DNA from: Terebella lapidaria
Lineage: Eukaryota; Annelida; Polychaeta; Terebellida; Terebellidae
NCBI GenBank assembly: GCA_949152475.1
Contig: OX424561.1
Coordinates: forward strand, 7,936,001 to 8,000,000
Length of the DNA stretch: 64,000 bases
Direction: 5' to 3'
Position numbers and translations under genes: made by a program. The first letter of the stretch is position 1; each line of letters begins with the position of its first letter. Below the pieces are notes generated by a model. It was not told where the DNA came from and searched no databases. It saw only the letters and a program-made list of their open reading frames with translations. Shown here in pieces: positions 32,376 to 43,508 of this stretch.

Positions 32376-33362
32376 CATGAGCAGTTCTCAGTGTCATACA
32401 TTTATATTGATGAACTTCATCCAGTCAATTGACAAGTGAGTGAATCGAATGATGACAAGTGCAATTACAGAGTGTCAATGTCAGTTGTTCTTTGAGTTTC
32501 AAATCAAGACTTTTGCTCTCAAAGAGAGTACTTTGAAGTTTGATTGATCTCTGATGAAAGGCAGTTAATGGGATCAAAAGAAGAAATCAAAGGTGATCTA
32601 CATAATCAAAGTGAATAATGTTCCCTATTGCTTTGAAAATAAACAACACAACTTTGCAGGATCAACGTGAATGACAAGTCAGATGACTTGATTTGCCTGC
32701 ATAATACTTATGCTGAGAGCCATTAACATTAGTTTTGTCGTTTGTCAATGGCACTTTAGCATGTAAATGTAATATTGACACCTGCTCACATAGGTGTATA
32801 GGATGTTCAGATTGAACAAGAAAGAGAAAGTTATACACATTTTGCATTCAGTGTTAATGATGTTTCCAAGCACACAAATAACGACATTGCAATTTCACCA
32901 AGACGCTCACCAATTGTAAGAAATAATGATTATGAATAATGAAAACTGTACTATAACTAGTATATACCAAGTAGTTGATGGATATTTTGTATTGTCAGAT
33001 TTATATAGGGCATTGTTATTTGATGAGTGCATGTCAATGTCATGTAAAGAATCTATAATGTATGTTTCAAGATTTTGCTATCATTGAAATCATTTTTTTA
33101 TGCCAACCGCAAATCTAAGATATAAATTGTTTGGAATAAAACAAAACTCGACCAACCATTTACAGCCAAAAAACTATAGCAGGGTCATCAGTTGCAGACA
33201 GTGTGTGAAATAAGTATGTTTCAGTTGTGCATTCAATGTAATGGGCAAACAGCTGAAGTTCAACAATGCAACAAAAGGAAGAGGAACTAGATTTTGTGTA
33301 TTTTATTTGAACATGAGCAAAATTGTTATAACATTAGTAACAATCATGAAAATAACAGGTCA

Positions 33363-33935
33363 CTACACTGGTGATAATGCTGGTGTTGGCACTAGAAATG
33401 GAGACAATTGTCTTAAGAAGTTCAATGCCCAAGCTGGATGAAGTGGTTGTTGGTTGATCTTGGATGGAGTAGAAGAATACGGATGGTGCCTGTGTAATGA
33501 ACGAGGGGAGAAACGATGCTCTTTCTGTATCCTCTGTAGACGCTTTGGATGTATTGTTCCATTAAGTGTCAGAGTGTTGTTGGAACGAACACGTTTGTTT
33601 GCCATCCATTTCTTGACCTGACTGACTGTAATGCCTCCGTGTTTGACAATATTTTGGACTGCAGCATCACTGGGATAAGGATGGTCAAAATTGTCCATGT
33701 GCCACATCTCCATCATTTCGACAGCTTTGGGGTTTAGGTATCGCTTAGTTGTTGCTTTCGTTGATGGAGACAATTTGGTCATATTGTCGGAGTCATATCC
33801 ACTGTCTTGAGAATTGTTTGATGCTGGAGCACGAGCGGAGAAATGACTGTCCATATTTCCAGCAAAAATTTTAGCTTTTGTGTCATATTCCCAAGGTCTG
33901 AAGAATGGACAGGATATTGGGTTTGCTGTTGCCAT
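33363..33935 (-). CDS. TALE homeobox gene, array copy 4 (L type)
   Basis: 190 residues. Two changes stand out: A27G (KIFAGNMDS) in the linker and Y79H (EMWHMDN) at homeodomain position 20, an aromatic core position in helix 1. The second could weaken folding. Promoter and 3' end are as in copy 1. Confidence 0.88.
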   Translation of the reverse strand: MATANPISCPFFRPWEYDTKAKIFAGNMDSHFSARAPASNNSQDSGYDSDNMTKLSPSTKATTKRYLNPKAVEMMEMWHMDNFDHPYPSDAAVQNIVKHGGITVSQVKKWMANKRVRSNNTLTLNGTIHPKRLQRIQKEHRFSPRSLHRHHPYSSTPSKINQQPLHPAWALNFLRQLSPFLVPTPALSPV

Positions 33936-34031
33936 GTTGCTGCTGAATATATTCACAATTCTGGAGTGAAGGAATGTTTTTTCAAGGAAGTATGCTGGGC
34001 ATATAACTGATGGAAACTGATATGCATTCCA

Positions 34032-34053
34032 TTTATATACCAATTGACAGTGA
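34032..34053 (-). promoter_or_regulatory. TATA/CCAAT promoter of copy 4
   Basis: Same motif pair, about 97 nt before ATG 33935. Confidence 0.72.
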
Positions 34054-35040
34054 CATGAGCAGTTCTCAGTGTCATACATTTATATTGATGAACTTCATCC
34101 AGTCAATTGACAAGTGAGTGAATCGAATGATGACAAGTGCAATTACAGAGTGTCAATGTCAGTTGTTCTTTGAGTTTCAAATCAAGACTTTTGCTCTCAA
34201 AGAGAGTACTTTGAAGTTTGATTGATCTCTGATGAAAGGCAGTTAATGGGATCAAAAGTAGAAATCAAAGGTGATCTACATAATCAAAGTGAATAATGTT
34301 CCCTATTGCTTTGAAAATAAACAACACAACTTTGCAGGATCAACGTGAATGACAAGTCAGATGACTTGATTTGCCTGCATAATACTTATGCTGAGAGCCA
34401 TTAACACTAGTTTTGTCGTTTGTCAATGGCACTTTACGATGTAAATGTAATATTGACACCTGCTCACATAGGTGTATAGGATGTTCAGATTGAACAAGAA
34501 AGAGAAAGTTATACACATTTTGCATTCAGTGTTAATGATGTTTCCAAGCACACAAATAACGACATTGCAATTTCACCAAGACGCTCACCAATTGTAAGAA
34601 ATAATGATTATGAATAATGAAAACTGTACTATAACTAGTATATACCAAGTAGTTGATGGATATTTTGTATTGTCAGATTTATATAGGGCATTGTTATTTG
34701 ATGAGTGCATGTCAATGTCATGTAAAGAATCTATAATGTATGTTTCAAGATTTTGCTATCATTTAAATCATTTTTTTATGCCAACCGCAAATCTAAGATA
34801 TAAATTGTTTGGAATAAAACAAAACTCGACCAACCATTTACAGCCAAAAAACTATAGCAGGGTCATCAGTTGCAGACAGTGTGTGAAATAAGTATGTTTC
34901 AGTTGTGCATTCAATGTAATGGGCAAACAGCTGAAGTGCAACAATGCAACAAAAGGAAGAGGAACTAGATTTTGTGTATTTTATTTGAACATGAGCAAAA
35001 TTGTTATAACATTAGTAACAATCATGAAAATAACAGGTCA

Positions 35041-35613
35041 CTACACTGGTGATAATGCTGGTGTTGGCACTAGAAATGGAGACAATTGTCTTAAGAAGTT
35101 CAATGCCCAAGCTGGATGAAGTGGTTGTTGGTTGATCTTGGATGGAGTAGAAGAATACGGATGGTGCCTGTGTAATGAACGAGGGGAGAAACGATGCTCT
35201 TTCTGTATCCTCTGTAGACGCTTTGGAAGTATTGTTCCATTAAGTGTCAGAGTGTTGTTGGAACGAACACGTTTGTTTGCCATCCATTTCTTTACCTGAC
35301 TGACTGTAATCCCTCCATGTTTGACAATATTTTGGACTGCAGCATCACTGGGATAAGGATGGTCAAAATTGTCCATGTACCACATCTCCATCATTTCGAC
35401 AGCTTTGGGGTTTAGGTATCGCTTAGTTGTTGCTTTCGTTGATGGAGACAATTTGGTCATATTGTCGGAGTCATATCCACTGTCTTGAGAATTGTTTGAT
35501 GCTGGAGCACGAGCGGAGAAATGACTGTCCATATTTGCAGCAAAAATTTTAGCTTTTGTGTCATATTCCCAAGGTCTGAAGAATGGACAGGATATTGGGT
35601 TTGCTGTTGCCAT
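35041..35613 (-). CDS. TALE homeobox gene, array copy 5 (L type)
   Basis: 190 residues, M80 variant as in copy 2, with H129L just after the homeodomain (NGTILPKRL). It is the last member of the run of five evenly spaced long units; below the array's left part every unit has its own promoter. Confidence 0.9.
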   Translation of the reverse strand: MATANPISCPFFRPWEYDTKAKIFAANMDSHFSARAPASNNSQDSGYDSDNMTKLSPSTKATTKRYLNPKAVEMMEMWYMDNFDHPYPSDAAVQNIVKHGGITVSQVKKWMANKRVRSNNTLTLNGTILPKRLQRIQKEHRFSPRSLHRHHPYSSTPSKINQQPLHPAWALNFLRQLSPFLVPTPALSPV

Positions 35614-35709
35614 GTTGCTGCTGAATATATTCACAATTCTGGAGTGAAGGAATGTTTTTTCAAGGAAGTATGCTTGGCATATAACTGATGGAAACTGATA
35701 TGCATTCCA

Positions 35710-35731
35710 TTTATATACCAATTGACAGTGA
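35710..35731 (-). promoter_or_regulatory. TATA/CCAAT promoter of copy 5
   Basis: Same motif pair, about 97 nt before ATG 35613. Confidence 0.72.
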
Positions 35732-36742
35732 CATGAGCAGTTCTCAGTGTCATACATTTATATTGATGAACTTCATCCAGTCAATTGACAAGTGAGTGAA
35801 TCGAATGATGACAAGTGCAATTACAGAGTGTCAATGTCAGTTGTTCTTTGAGTTTCAAATCAAGACTTTTGCTCTCAAAGAGAGTACTTTGAAGTTTGAT
35901 TGATCTCTGATGAAAGGCAGTTAATGGGATCAAAAGAAGAAATCAAAGATTAGCAAATTTTAGATGAAAGGTGATCTACATAATCAAAGTGAATAATGTT
36001 CCCTATTGCTTTGAAAATAAACAACTCAACTTTGCAGGATCAACGTGAATGACAAGTCAGATGACTTGATTTGCCTGCATAATACTTATGCTGAGAGCCA
36101 TTAACATTAGTTTTGTCGTTTGTCAATGGCACTTTAGCATGTAAATGTAATATTGACACCTGCTCACATAGGTGTATAGGATGTTCAGATTGAACAAGAA
36201 AGAGAAAGTTATACACATTTTGCATTCAGTGTTAATGATGTTTCCAAGCACACAAATAACGACATTGCAATTTCACCAAGACGCTCACCAATTGTAAGAA
36301 ATAATGATTATGAATAATGAAAACTGTACTATCACTAGTATTTACCAAGTAGTTGATGGATATTTTGTATTGTCAGATTTATATAGGGCATTGTTATTTG
36401 ATGAGTGCATGTCAATGTCATGTAAAGAATCTATAATGTATGTTTCAAGATTTTGCTATCATTGAAATCATTTTTTTATGCCAACCGCAAATCTAAGATA
36501 TAAATTGTTTGGATTAAAACAAAACTCGACCAACCATTTACAGCCAAAAAACTATAGCAGGGTCATCAGTTGCAGACAGTGTGTGAAATAAGTATGTTTC
36601 AGTTGTGCATTCAATGTAATGGGCAAACAGCTGAAGTGCAACAATGCAACAAAAGGAAGAGGAACTAGATTTTGTGTATTTTATTTGAACATGAGCAAAA
36701 TTGTTATAACATTAGTAACAATCATGAAAATAACAGGTCACT

Positions 36743-37315
36743 TCACTGGTGATAATGCTGGTGTTGGCAATAGAAATGGAGACAATTGTTGGCTAAGAAG
36801 TTCAATGCCCAAGCTGGATGAAGTGGTTGTTGGTTGATCTTGGATGGAGTAGAAGAATACGGATGGTGCCTGTGTAATGAACGAGGGGAGAAACGATGCT
36901 CTTTCTGTATCCTCTGTAGACGCTTTGGATGTATTGTTCCATTAAATGTCAGAGGGTTGTTGGAACGAACACGTTTGTTTGCCATCCATTTCTTGACCTG
37001 ACTGACTGTAATCCCTCCGTGTTTGACAATATTTTGGACTGCAGCATCACTGGGATAAGGATGGTCAAAATTGTCCATGTATCACATCTCCCTCATTTCG
37101 ACAGCTTTGGGGTTTAGGCATCGCTTAGTTGTTGCTTTCGTTGATGGAGACAATTTGGTCATATTGTCGGAGTCATATCCACTGTCTTGAGAATTGTTTG
37201 ATGCTGGAGCTCGAGCGGAGAAATGACTGTCCATATTTGTAGCAAAAGTTTCAGCTTTTGTGTCATATTCCCAAGGTCTGAAGAATGGACAGGATATTGG
37301 GTTTGTTGTTGCCAT
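36743..37315 (-). pseudogene. Array copy 6 (S type), nonsense in homeodomain helix 1
   Basis: A TGA at 37081-37079 replaces the conserved Trp codon of the MEMW motif (W78), cutting the protein before the PYP loop. Other changes: AETFATN, KRCLNP, EMREM and RSNNPLTF. The tail frame also differs: loss of the usual stop extends LANNCLHF by YCQHQHYHQ. The ATG lies 335 bp behind the stop of copy 7, with no TATAAA box between. Confidence 0.9.
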
Positions 37316-37650
37316 GTTGCTGCTGAATACATTCACAATTCTGGAGTGAAGGAATGTTTTTTCAAGGAAGTATGCTTGGCATATATTGTTTGGATTAAAA
37401 CAAAACTCGACCAACCATTTACAGCCAAAAAACTATAGCAGGGTCATCAGTTGCAGACAGTGTGTGAAATAAGTATGTTTCAGTTGTGCATTCAATGTAA
37501 TGGGCAAACAGCTGAACTGCAACAATACAACAAAAAGAAGTTTAACTAGTTTTTGTGTATTTTATTTGAACATGAGCAAAATTGTTATAACATTAGTAAC
37601 AATCATGAAAATAACAGGTCACTACACTGGTGATAATGCTGGTGTTGGCA

Positions 37651-38196
37651 CTAGAAATGGAGACAATTGTTGGCTAAGAAGTTCAATGCCCAAACTGGAT
37701 GAAGTGGTTGTTGGTTGATCTTGGATGGAGTAGAAGAATACGGATGGTGCCTGTGTAATGAACGAGGGGAGAAACGATGCTCTTTCTGTATCCTCTGTAG
37801 ACGCTTTGGATGTATTGTTCCATTAAATGTCAGAGTGTTGTTGGAACGAACACGTTTGTTTGCCATCCATTTCTTGACCTGACTGACTGTAATCCCTCCA
37901 TGTTTGACAATATTTTGGACTGCAGCATCACTGGGATAAGGATGGTCAAAATTGTCCATGTACGACATCTCCATCATTTCGACAGCTTTGGGGTTTAGGT
38001 ATCGCTTAGTTGTTGCTTTCGTTGATGGAGACAATTTGGTCATATTGTCGGAGTCATATCCACTGTCGTGAGAATTGTTTGATGCTGGAGCACGAGCGGA
38101 GAAATGACTGTCCATATTTGCAGCAAAAGTTTTAGCTTTTGTGTCATATTCCCAAGGTCTGAAGAATGGACAGGTTATTGGGTTTGTTGTTGCCAT
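37651..38196 (-). CDS. TALE homeobox gene, array copy 7 (S type)
   Basis: 181 residues from ATG 38196 (MATTNPITCPFF), ending LANNCLHF. Distinctive features are S7T, Q43H (NNSHDSG) and W78S (MEMSYMDN, homeodomain position 19). Copy 8 shares all of these, so the two 881-bp units are near-identical recent duplicates. A reading frame can be extended upstream to 38295, but only from a TTG codon, so I use the ATG. Promoter region deleted. Confidence 0.85.
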   Translation of the reverse strand: MATTNPITCPFFRPWEYDTKAKTFAANMDSHFSARAPASNNSHDSGYDSDNMTKLSPSTKATTKRYLNPKAVEMMEMSYMDNFDHPYPSDAAVQNIVKHGGITVSQVKKWMANKRVRSNNTLTFNGTIHPKRLQRIQKEHRFSPRSLHRHHPYSSTPSKINQQPLHPVWALNFLANNCLHF

Positions 38197-38531
38197 GTTG
38201 CTGCTGAATACATTTACAATTCTGGTGTGAAGGAATGTTTTTTCAAGGAAGTATGCTTGGCATATATTGTTTGGATTAAAACAAAACTCGACCAACCATT
38301 TACAGCCAAAAAACTATAGCAGGGTCATCAGTTGCAGACAGTGTGTGAAATAAGTATGTTTCAGTTGTGCATTCAATGTAATGGGCAAACAGCTGAAGTG
38401 CAACACTGCAACAAAAGGAAGAGGAGCTAGACTTTGTGTATTTTATTTGAACATGAGCAAAATTGTTATAACATTAGTAACAATCATGAAAATAACAGGT
38501 CACTACACTGGTGATAATGCTGGTGTTGGCA

Positions 38532-39077
38532 CTAGAAATGGAGACAATTGTTGGCTAAGAAGTTCAATGCCCAAGCTGGATGAAGTGGTTGTTGGTTGAT
38601 CTTGGATGGAGTAGAAGAATACGGATGGTGCCTGTGTAATGAAGGAGGGGAGAAACGATGCTCTTTCTGTATCCTCTGTAGACGCTTTGGATGTATTGTT
38701 CCATTAAATGTCAGAGTGTTGTTGGAACGAACACGTTTGTTTGCCATCCATTTCTTGACCTGACTGACTGTAATCCCTCCATGTTTGACAATATTTTGGA
38801 CTGCAGCATCACTGGGATAAGGATGGTCAAAATTGTCCATGTACGACATCTCCATCATTTCGACAGCTTTGGGGTTTAGGTATCGCTTAGTTGTTGCTTT
38901 CGTTGATGGAGACAATTTGGTCATATTGTCGGAGTCATATCCACTGTCGTGAGAATTGTTTGATGCTGGAGCACGAGCGGAGAAATGACTGTCCATATTT
39001 GCAGCAAAAGTTTTAGCTTTTGTGTCATATTCCCAAGGTCTGAAGAATGGACAGGTTATTGGGTTTGTTGTTGCCAT
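38532..39077 (-). CDS. TALE homeobox gene, array copy 8 (S type)
   Basis: 181 residues; as copy 7, including W78S, plus R145P in the tail (RFSPPSLHRH), which it shares with copy 9. It is the middle of a four-copy promoter-less run. The 335-bp interval to the next stop codon contains that gene's AATAAA signal. Confidence 0.85.
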   Translation of the reverse strand: MATTNPITCPFFRPWEYDTKAKTFAANMDSHFSARAPASNNSHDSGYDSDNMTKLSPSTKATTKRYLNPKAVEMMEMSYMDNFDHPYPSDAAVQNIVKHGGITVSQVKKWMANKRVRSNNTLTFNGTIHPKRLQRIQKEHRFSPPSLHRHHPYSSTPSKINQQPLHPAWALNFLANNCLHF

Positions 39078-39412
39078 GTTGCTGCTGAATACATTTACAA
39101 TTCTGGTGTGAAGGAATGTTTTTTCAAGGAAGTATGCTTGGCATATATTGTTTGGATTAAAACAAAACTCGACCAACCATTTACAGCCAAAAAACTATAG
39201 CAGGGTCATCAGTTGCAGACAGTGTGTGAAATAAGTATGTTTCAGTTGTGCATTCAATGTAATGGGCAAACAGCTGAAGTGCAACACTGCAACAAAAGGA
39301 AGAGGAGCTAGACTTTGTGTATTTTATTTGAACATGAGCAAAATTGTTATAACATTAGTAACAATCATGAAAATAACAGGTCACTACACTGGTGATAATG
39401 CTGGTGTTGGCA

Positions 39413-39958
39413 CTAGAAATGGAGACAATTGTTGGCTAAGAAGTTCAATGCCCAAGCTGGATGAAGTGGTTGTTGGTTGATCTTGGATGGAGTAGAAGAA
39501 TACGGATGGTGCCTGTGTAATGAAGGAGGGGAGAAACGATGCTCTTTCTGTATCCTCTGTAGACGCTTTGGATGTATTGTTCCATTAAATGTCAGAGTGT
39601 TGTTGGAACGAACACGTTTGTTTGCCATCCATTTCTTGACCTGACTGACTGTAATCCCTCCGTATTTGACAATATTTTGGACTGCAGCATCACTGGGATA
39701 AGGATGGTTAAAATTGTCCATGTACCACATCTCCATCATTTCGACAGCTTTGGGGTTTAGGTATCGCTTAGTTGTTGCTTTCGTTGATGGAGACAATTTG
39801 GTCATATTGTCGGAGTCATATCCACTGTCTTGAGAATTGTTTGATGCTGGAGCTCGAGCAGAGAAATGACTGTCCATATTTGCAGCAAAAGTTTTAGCTT
39901 TTGTGTCATATTCCCAAGGTCTGAAGAATGGACAGGATATTGGGTTTGTTGTTGCCAT
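39413..39958 (-). CDS. TALE homeobox gene, array copy 9 (S type)
   Basis: 181 residues with normal W78, D84N (NFNHPYP), H99Y (IVKYGGITV) at the start of helix 3, and R145P. It lies 306 bp behind the stop of copy 10, the nearest gene with a full promoter on the 5' side. Confidence 0.87.
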   Translation of the reverse strand: MATTNPISCPFFRPWEYDTKAKTFAANMDSHFSARAPASNNSQDSGYDSDNMTKLSPSTKATTKRYLNPKAVEMMEMWYMDNFNHPYPSDAAVQNIVKYGGITVSQVKKWMANKRVRSNNTLTFNGTIHPKRLQRIQKEHRFSPPSLHRHHPYSSTPSKINQQPLHPAWALNFLANNCLHF

Positions 39959-40264
39959 GTTGCTGCTGAATACATTCACAATTCTGGAGTGAAGGAATGT
40001 TTTTTCAAGGAAGTATGCTTGGCATATATTGTTTGGATTAAAACAAAACTCGACCAACCATTTACAGCCAAAAAACTATAGCAGGGTCATCAGTTGCAGA
40101 CAGTGTGTGAAATAAGTATGTTTCAGTTGTGCATTCAATGTAATGGGCAAACAGCTGAACTGCAACAATACAACAAAAAGAAGTTTAACTAGTTTTTGTG
40201 TATTTTATTTGAACATGAGCAAAATTGTTATAACATTAGTAACAATCATGAAAATAACAGGTCA

Positions 40265-40840
40265 CTACACTGGTGATAATGCTGGTGTTGGCACTAGAAA
40301 TGGAGACAATTGTTGGCTTAAGAAGTTCAATGCCCAAGCTGGATGAAGTGGTTGTTGGTTGATCTTGGATGGAGTAGAAGAATACGGATGGTGCCTGTGT
40401 AATGAACGAGGGGAGAAACGATGCTCTTTCTGTATCCTCTGTAGACGCTTTGGATGTATTGTTCCATTAAATGTCAGAGTGTTGTTGGAACGAACACGTT
40501 TGTTTGCCATCCATTTCTTGACCTGACTGACTGTAATCCCTCCATGTTTGACAATATTTTGGACTGCAGCATCACTGGGATAAGGATGGTCAAAATTGTC
40601 CATGTACCACGTCTCCATCATTTCGACAGCTTTGGGGTTTAGGTATCGCTTTGTTGTTGCTTTCGTTGATGGAGACAATTTGGTCATATTGTCGGAGTCA
40701 TATCCACTGTCTTGAGAATTGTTTGATGCTGGAGCACGAGCGGAGAAATGACTGTCCATATTTGCAGCAAAAGTTTTAGCTTTTGTGTCATATTCCCAAG
40801 GTCTGAAGAATGGGCAGGATATTGGGTTTGCTGTTGCCAT
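40265..40840 (-). CDS. TALE homeobox gene, array copy 10 (L type)
   Basis: 191 residues, MATANP start, M77T (METWYMDN), tail LSQQLSPFLVPTPALSPV. It is the only promoter-bearing gene at the 5' end of the run 10-9-8-7-6. In the 5' UTR a changed stretch (AAGGATTTACGC for AAGGAAGTATGC) puts a stop in the upstream extension seen in other copies, supporting initiation at MATANP. Confidence 0.9.
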   Translation of the reverse strand: MATANPISCPFFRPWEYDTKAKTFAANMDSHFSARAPASNNSQDSGYDSDNMTKLSPSTKATTKRYLNPKAVEMMETWYMDNFDHPYPSDAAVQNIVKHGGITVSQVKKWMANKRVRSNNTLTFNGTIHPKRLQRIQKEHRFSPRSLHRHHPYSSTPSKINQQPLHPAWALNFLSQQLSPFLVPTPALSPV

Positions 40841-40936
40841 GTTGCTGCTGAATATATTCACAATTCTGGAGTGAAGGAATGTTTTTTCAAGGATTTACGC
40901 TTGGCATATAACTGATGGAAACTGATATGCATTCCA

Positions 40937-40958
40937 TTTATATACCAATTGACAGTGA
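40937..40958 (-). promoter_or_regulatory. TATA/CCAAT promoter of copy 10
   Basis: Same motif pair, about 97 nt before ATG 40840; possibly serves the promoter-less copies 9 to 6 as well. Confidence 0.7.
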
Positions 40959-41996
40959 CATGAGCAGTTCTCAGTGTCATACATTTATATTGATGAACTT
41001 CATCCAGTCAATTGACAAGTGAGTGAATCGAATGATGACAAGTGCAATTACAGAGTGTCAATGTCAGTTGTTCTTTGAGTTTCGAATCAAGACTTTTGCT
41101 CTCAAAGAGAGTACTTTGAAGTTTGATTGATCTCTGATGAAAGACATTTAACGGGATCAAAAGAAGAAATAAAAGATTAGCAAATTTTAGATGAAAGGTG
41201 ATCTACATAATCAAAGTGAATAATGTTCCCTATTGCTTTGAAAATAAACAACACAACTTTGCAGGATCAACGTCAATGACAAGTCAGATGACTTGATTTG
41301 CCTGCATAATACTTATGCTGAGAGCCATTAACATTAGTTTTGTCTTTTGTCAATGGCACTTTACCATGTAAATGTAATATTGACACCTGCTCACATAGGT
41401 GTATAGGATGTTCAGATTCAACAAGAAAGAGCAAGTTATACACATTTTGCATTCAGTATTAATGATGTTTCCAAGCACACAAATAACGACATTGCAATTT
41501 CACCAAGACGCTCACCAATTGTAAGAAATAATGATTATGAATAATGAAAACTGTACTATAACTAGTATTTACAAAGTAGTTGATGGATATTTTGTATTGT
41601 CAGATTGATATAGGGCATTGTTATTTGACGAGTGCATGTCAATGTCATGTAAAGAATCTATAATGTATGTTTCAAGATTTTGCTATCATTGAAATCATTT
41701 TTTTATGCCAACCGCAAATCTAAGATATAAATTGTTTGGAATAAAACAAAACTCGACCAACCATTTACAGTCAAAAAACTATAGCAGGGTCATCAGTTGC
41801 AGACAGTGTGTGAGATAAGTATGTTTCAGTTGTACATTCAATGTAATGGGCAAACAGCTGAAGTGCAACAATGCAACAAAAGGAAGAGGAACTAGATTTT
41901 GTGTATTTTATTTGAACATGAGCAAAATTGTTATAACATTAGTAACAATCATGAAAATAACAGGTCACTACACTGGTGATAATGCTGGTGTTGGCA

Positions 41997-42542
41997 CTAG
42001 AAATTGAGACAACTGTTGGCTAAGAAGTTCAATGCCCAAGCTGGATGAAGTGGTTGTGGGTTGATCTTGGATGGAGTAGAAGAATACGGATGGTGCCTGT
42101 GTAATGAACGAGGGGAGAAACGATGCTCTTTCTGTATCCTCTGTAGACGCTTTGGATGTAATTTTCCATTAAATGTCAGAGTGTTGTTGGAACGAACACG
42201 TTTGTTTGCCATCCATTTCTTGACCTGATTTACTGTAATCCCTCCATGTTTGACAATATTTTGGACTGCAGCATCACTGGGATAAGGATGGTCAAAATTG
42301 TCCATGTGCCACATCTCCATCATTTCGACAGCTTTGGGGTTTAGGCATCGCTTAGTTGTTGCTTTCGTTGATGGAGACAATTTGGTCATATTGTCGGAGT
42401 CATATCCACTGTCTTGAGAATTGTTTGATGCTGGAGGTCGAGCAGAGAAATGACTGTCCATATTTGCAGCAAAAGTTTGAGCTTTTGTGTCATATTCCCA
42501 AGGTCTGAAGAATGGACAGGATATTGAGTTTGTTGTTGCCAT
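41997..42542 (-). CDS. TALE homeobox gene, array copy 11 (unique 5' junction)
   Basis: 181 residues, MATTNSISCPFF, and the most diverged intact copy: A36P (SARPPASN), Y66C (KRCLNP), Y79H, S105N inside helix 3 (TVNQVKKW), GKLHPK, and tail LANSCLNF. Its upstream side is cut by a separate deletion: at 42584 the 5' UTR (GGAATGT) joins directly to spacer (ACCTGCTCACATAGG), so it lacks both the TATA box and the S-type junction. May be poorly expressed. Confidence 0.82.
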   Translation of the reverse strand: MATTNSISCPFFRPWEYDTKAQTFAANMDSHFSARPPASNNSQDSGYDSDNMTKLSPSTKATTKRCLNPKAVEMMEMWHMDNFDHPYPSDAAVQNIVKHGGITVNQVKKWMANKRVRSNNTLTFNGKLHPKRLQRIQKEHRFSPRSLHRHHPYSSTPSKINPQPLHPAWALNFLANSCLNF

Positions 42543-43508
42543 GTTGCTGCTGAATACATTCACAATTCTGGAGTGAAGGAATGTACCTGCTCACATAGGT
42601 GTATAGGATGTTCAGATTCAACAAGAAAGAGCAAGTTATACACATTTTGCATTCAGTGTTAATGATGTTTCCAAGCACACAAATAACGACATTGCAATTT
42701 CACCAAGACGCTCACCAATTGTAAGAAATAATGATTATGAATAATGAAAACTGTACTATAACTAGTATTTACAAAGTAGTTGATGGATATTTTGTATTGT
42801 CAGATTGATATAGGGCATTGTTATTTGACGAGTCCATGTCAATGTCATGTGAAGAATCTATAATGTATGTTTCAAGATTTTGCTATCATTGAAATCATTT
42901 TTTTATGCCAACCGCAAATCTAAGATATAAATTGTTTGGAATAAAACAAAACTCGACCAACCATTTACAGTCAAAAAACTATAGCAGGGTCATCAGTTGC
43001 AGACAGTGTGTGAAATAAGTATGTTTCAGTTGTGCATTCAATGTAATGGGCAAACAGCTGAAGTGCAACAATGCAACAAAAGGAAGAGGAACTAGATTTT
43101 GTGTATTTTATTTGAACATGAGCAAAATTGTTATAACATTAGTAACAATCATGAAAATAGCAGGTCACTACACTGGTGATAATGCTGGTGTTGGCACTAG
43201 AAATGGAGACAATTGTTGGCTAAGAAGTTCAATGTCCAAGCTGGATGAAGTGGTTGTGGGTTGATCTTGGATGGAGTAGAAGAATACGGATGGTGCCTGT
43301 GTAATGAACGAGGGGAGAAACGATGCTCTTTCTGTATCCTCTGTAGACGCTTTGGATGTATTTTTCCATTAAATGTCAGAGTGTTGTTGGAACGAACACG
43401 ATTGTTTGCCATCCATTTCTTAACCTGACTGACTGTAATCCCTCCGTGTTTGACAATATTTTGGACTGCAGCATCACTGGGATAAGGATGGTTAAAATTA
43501 TAGATTCA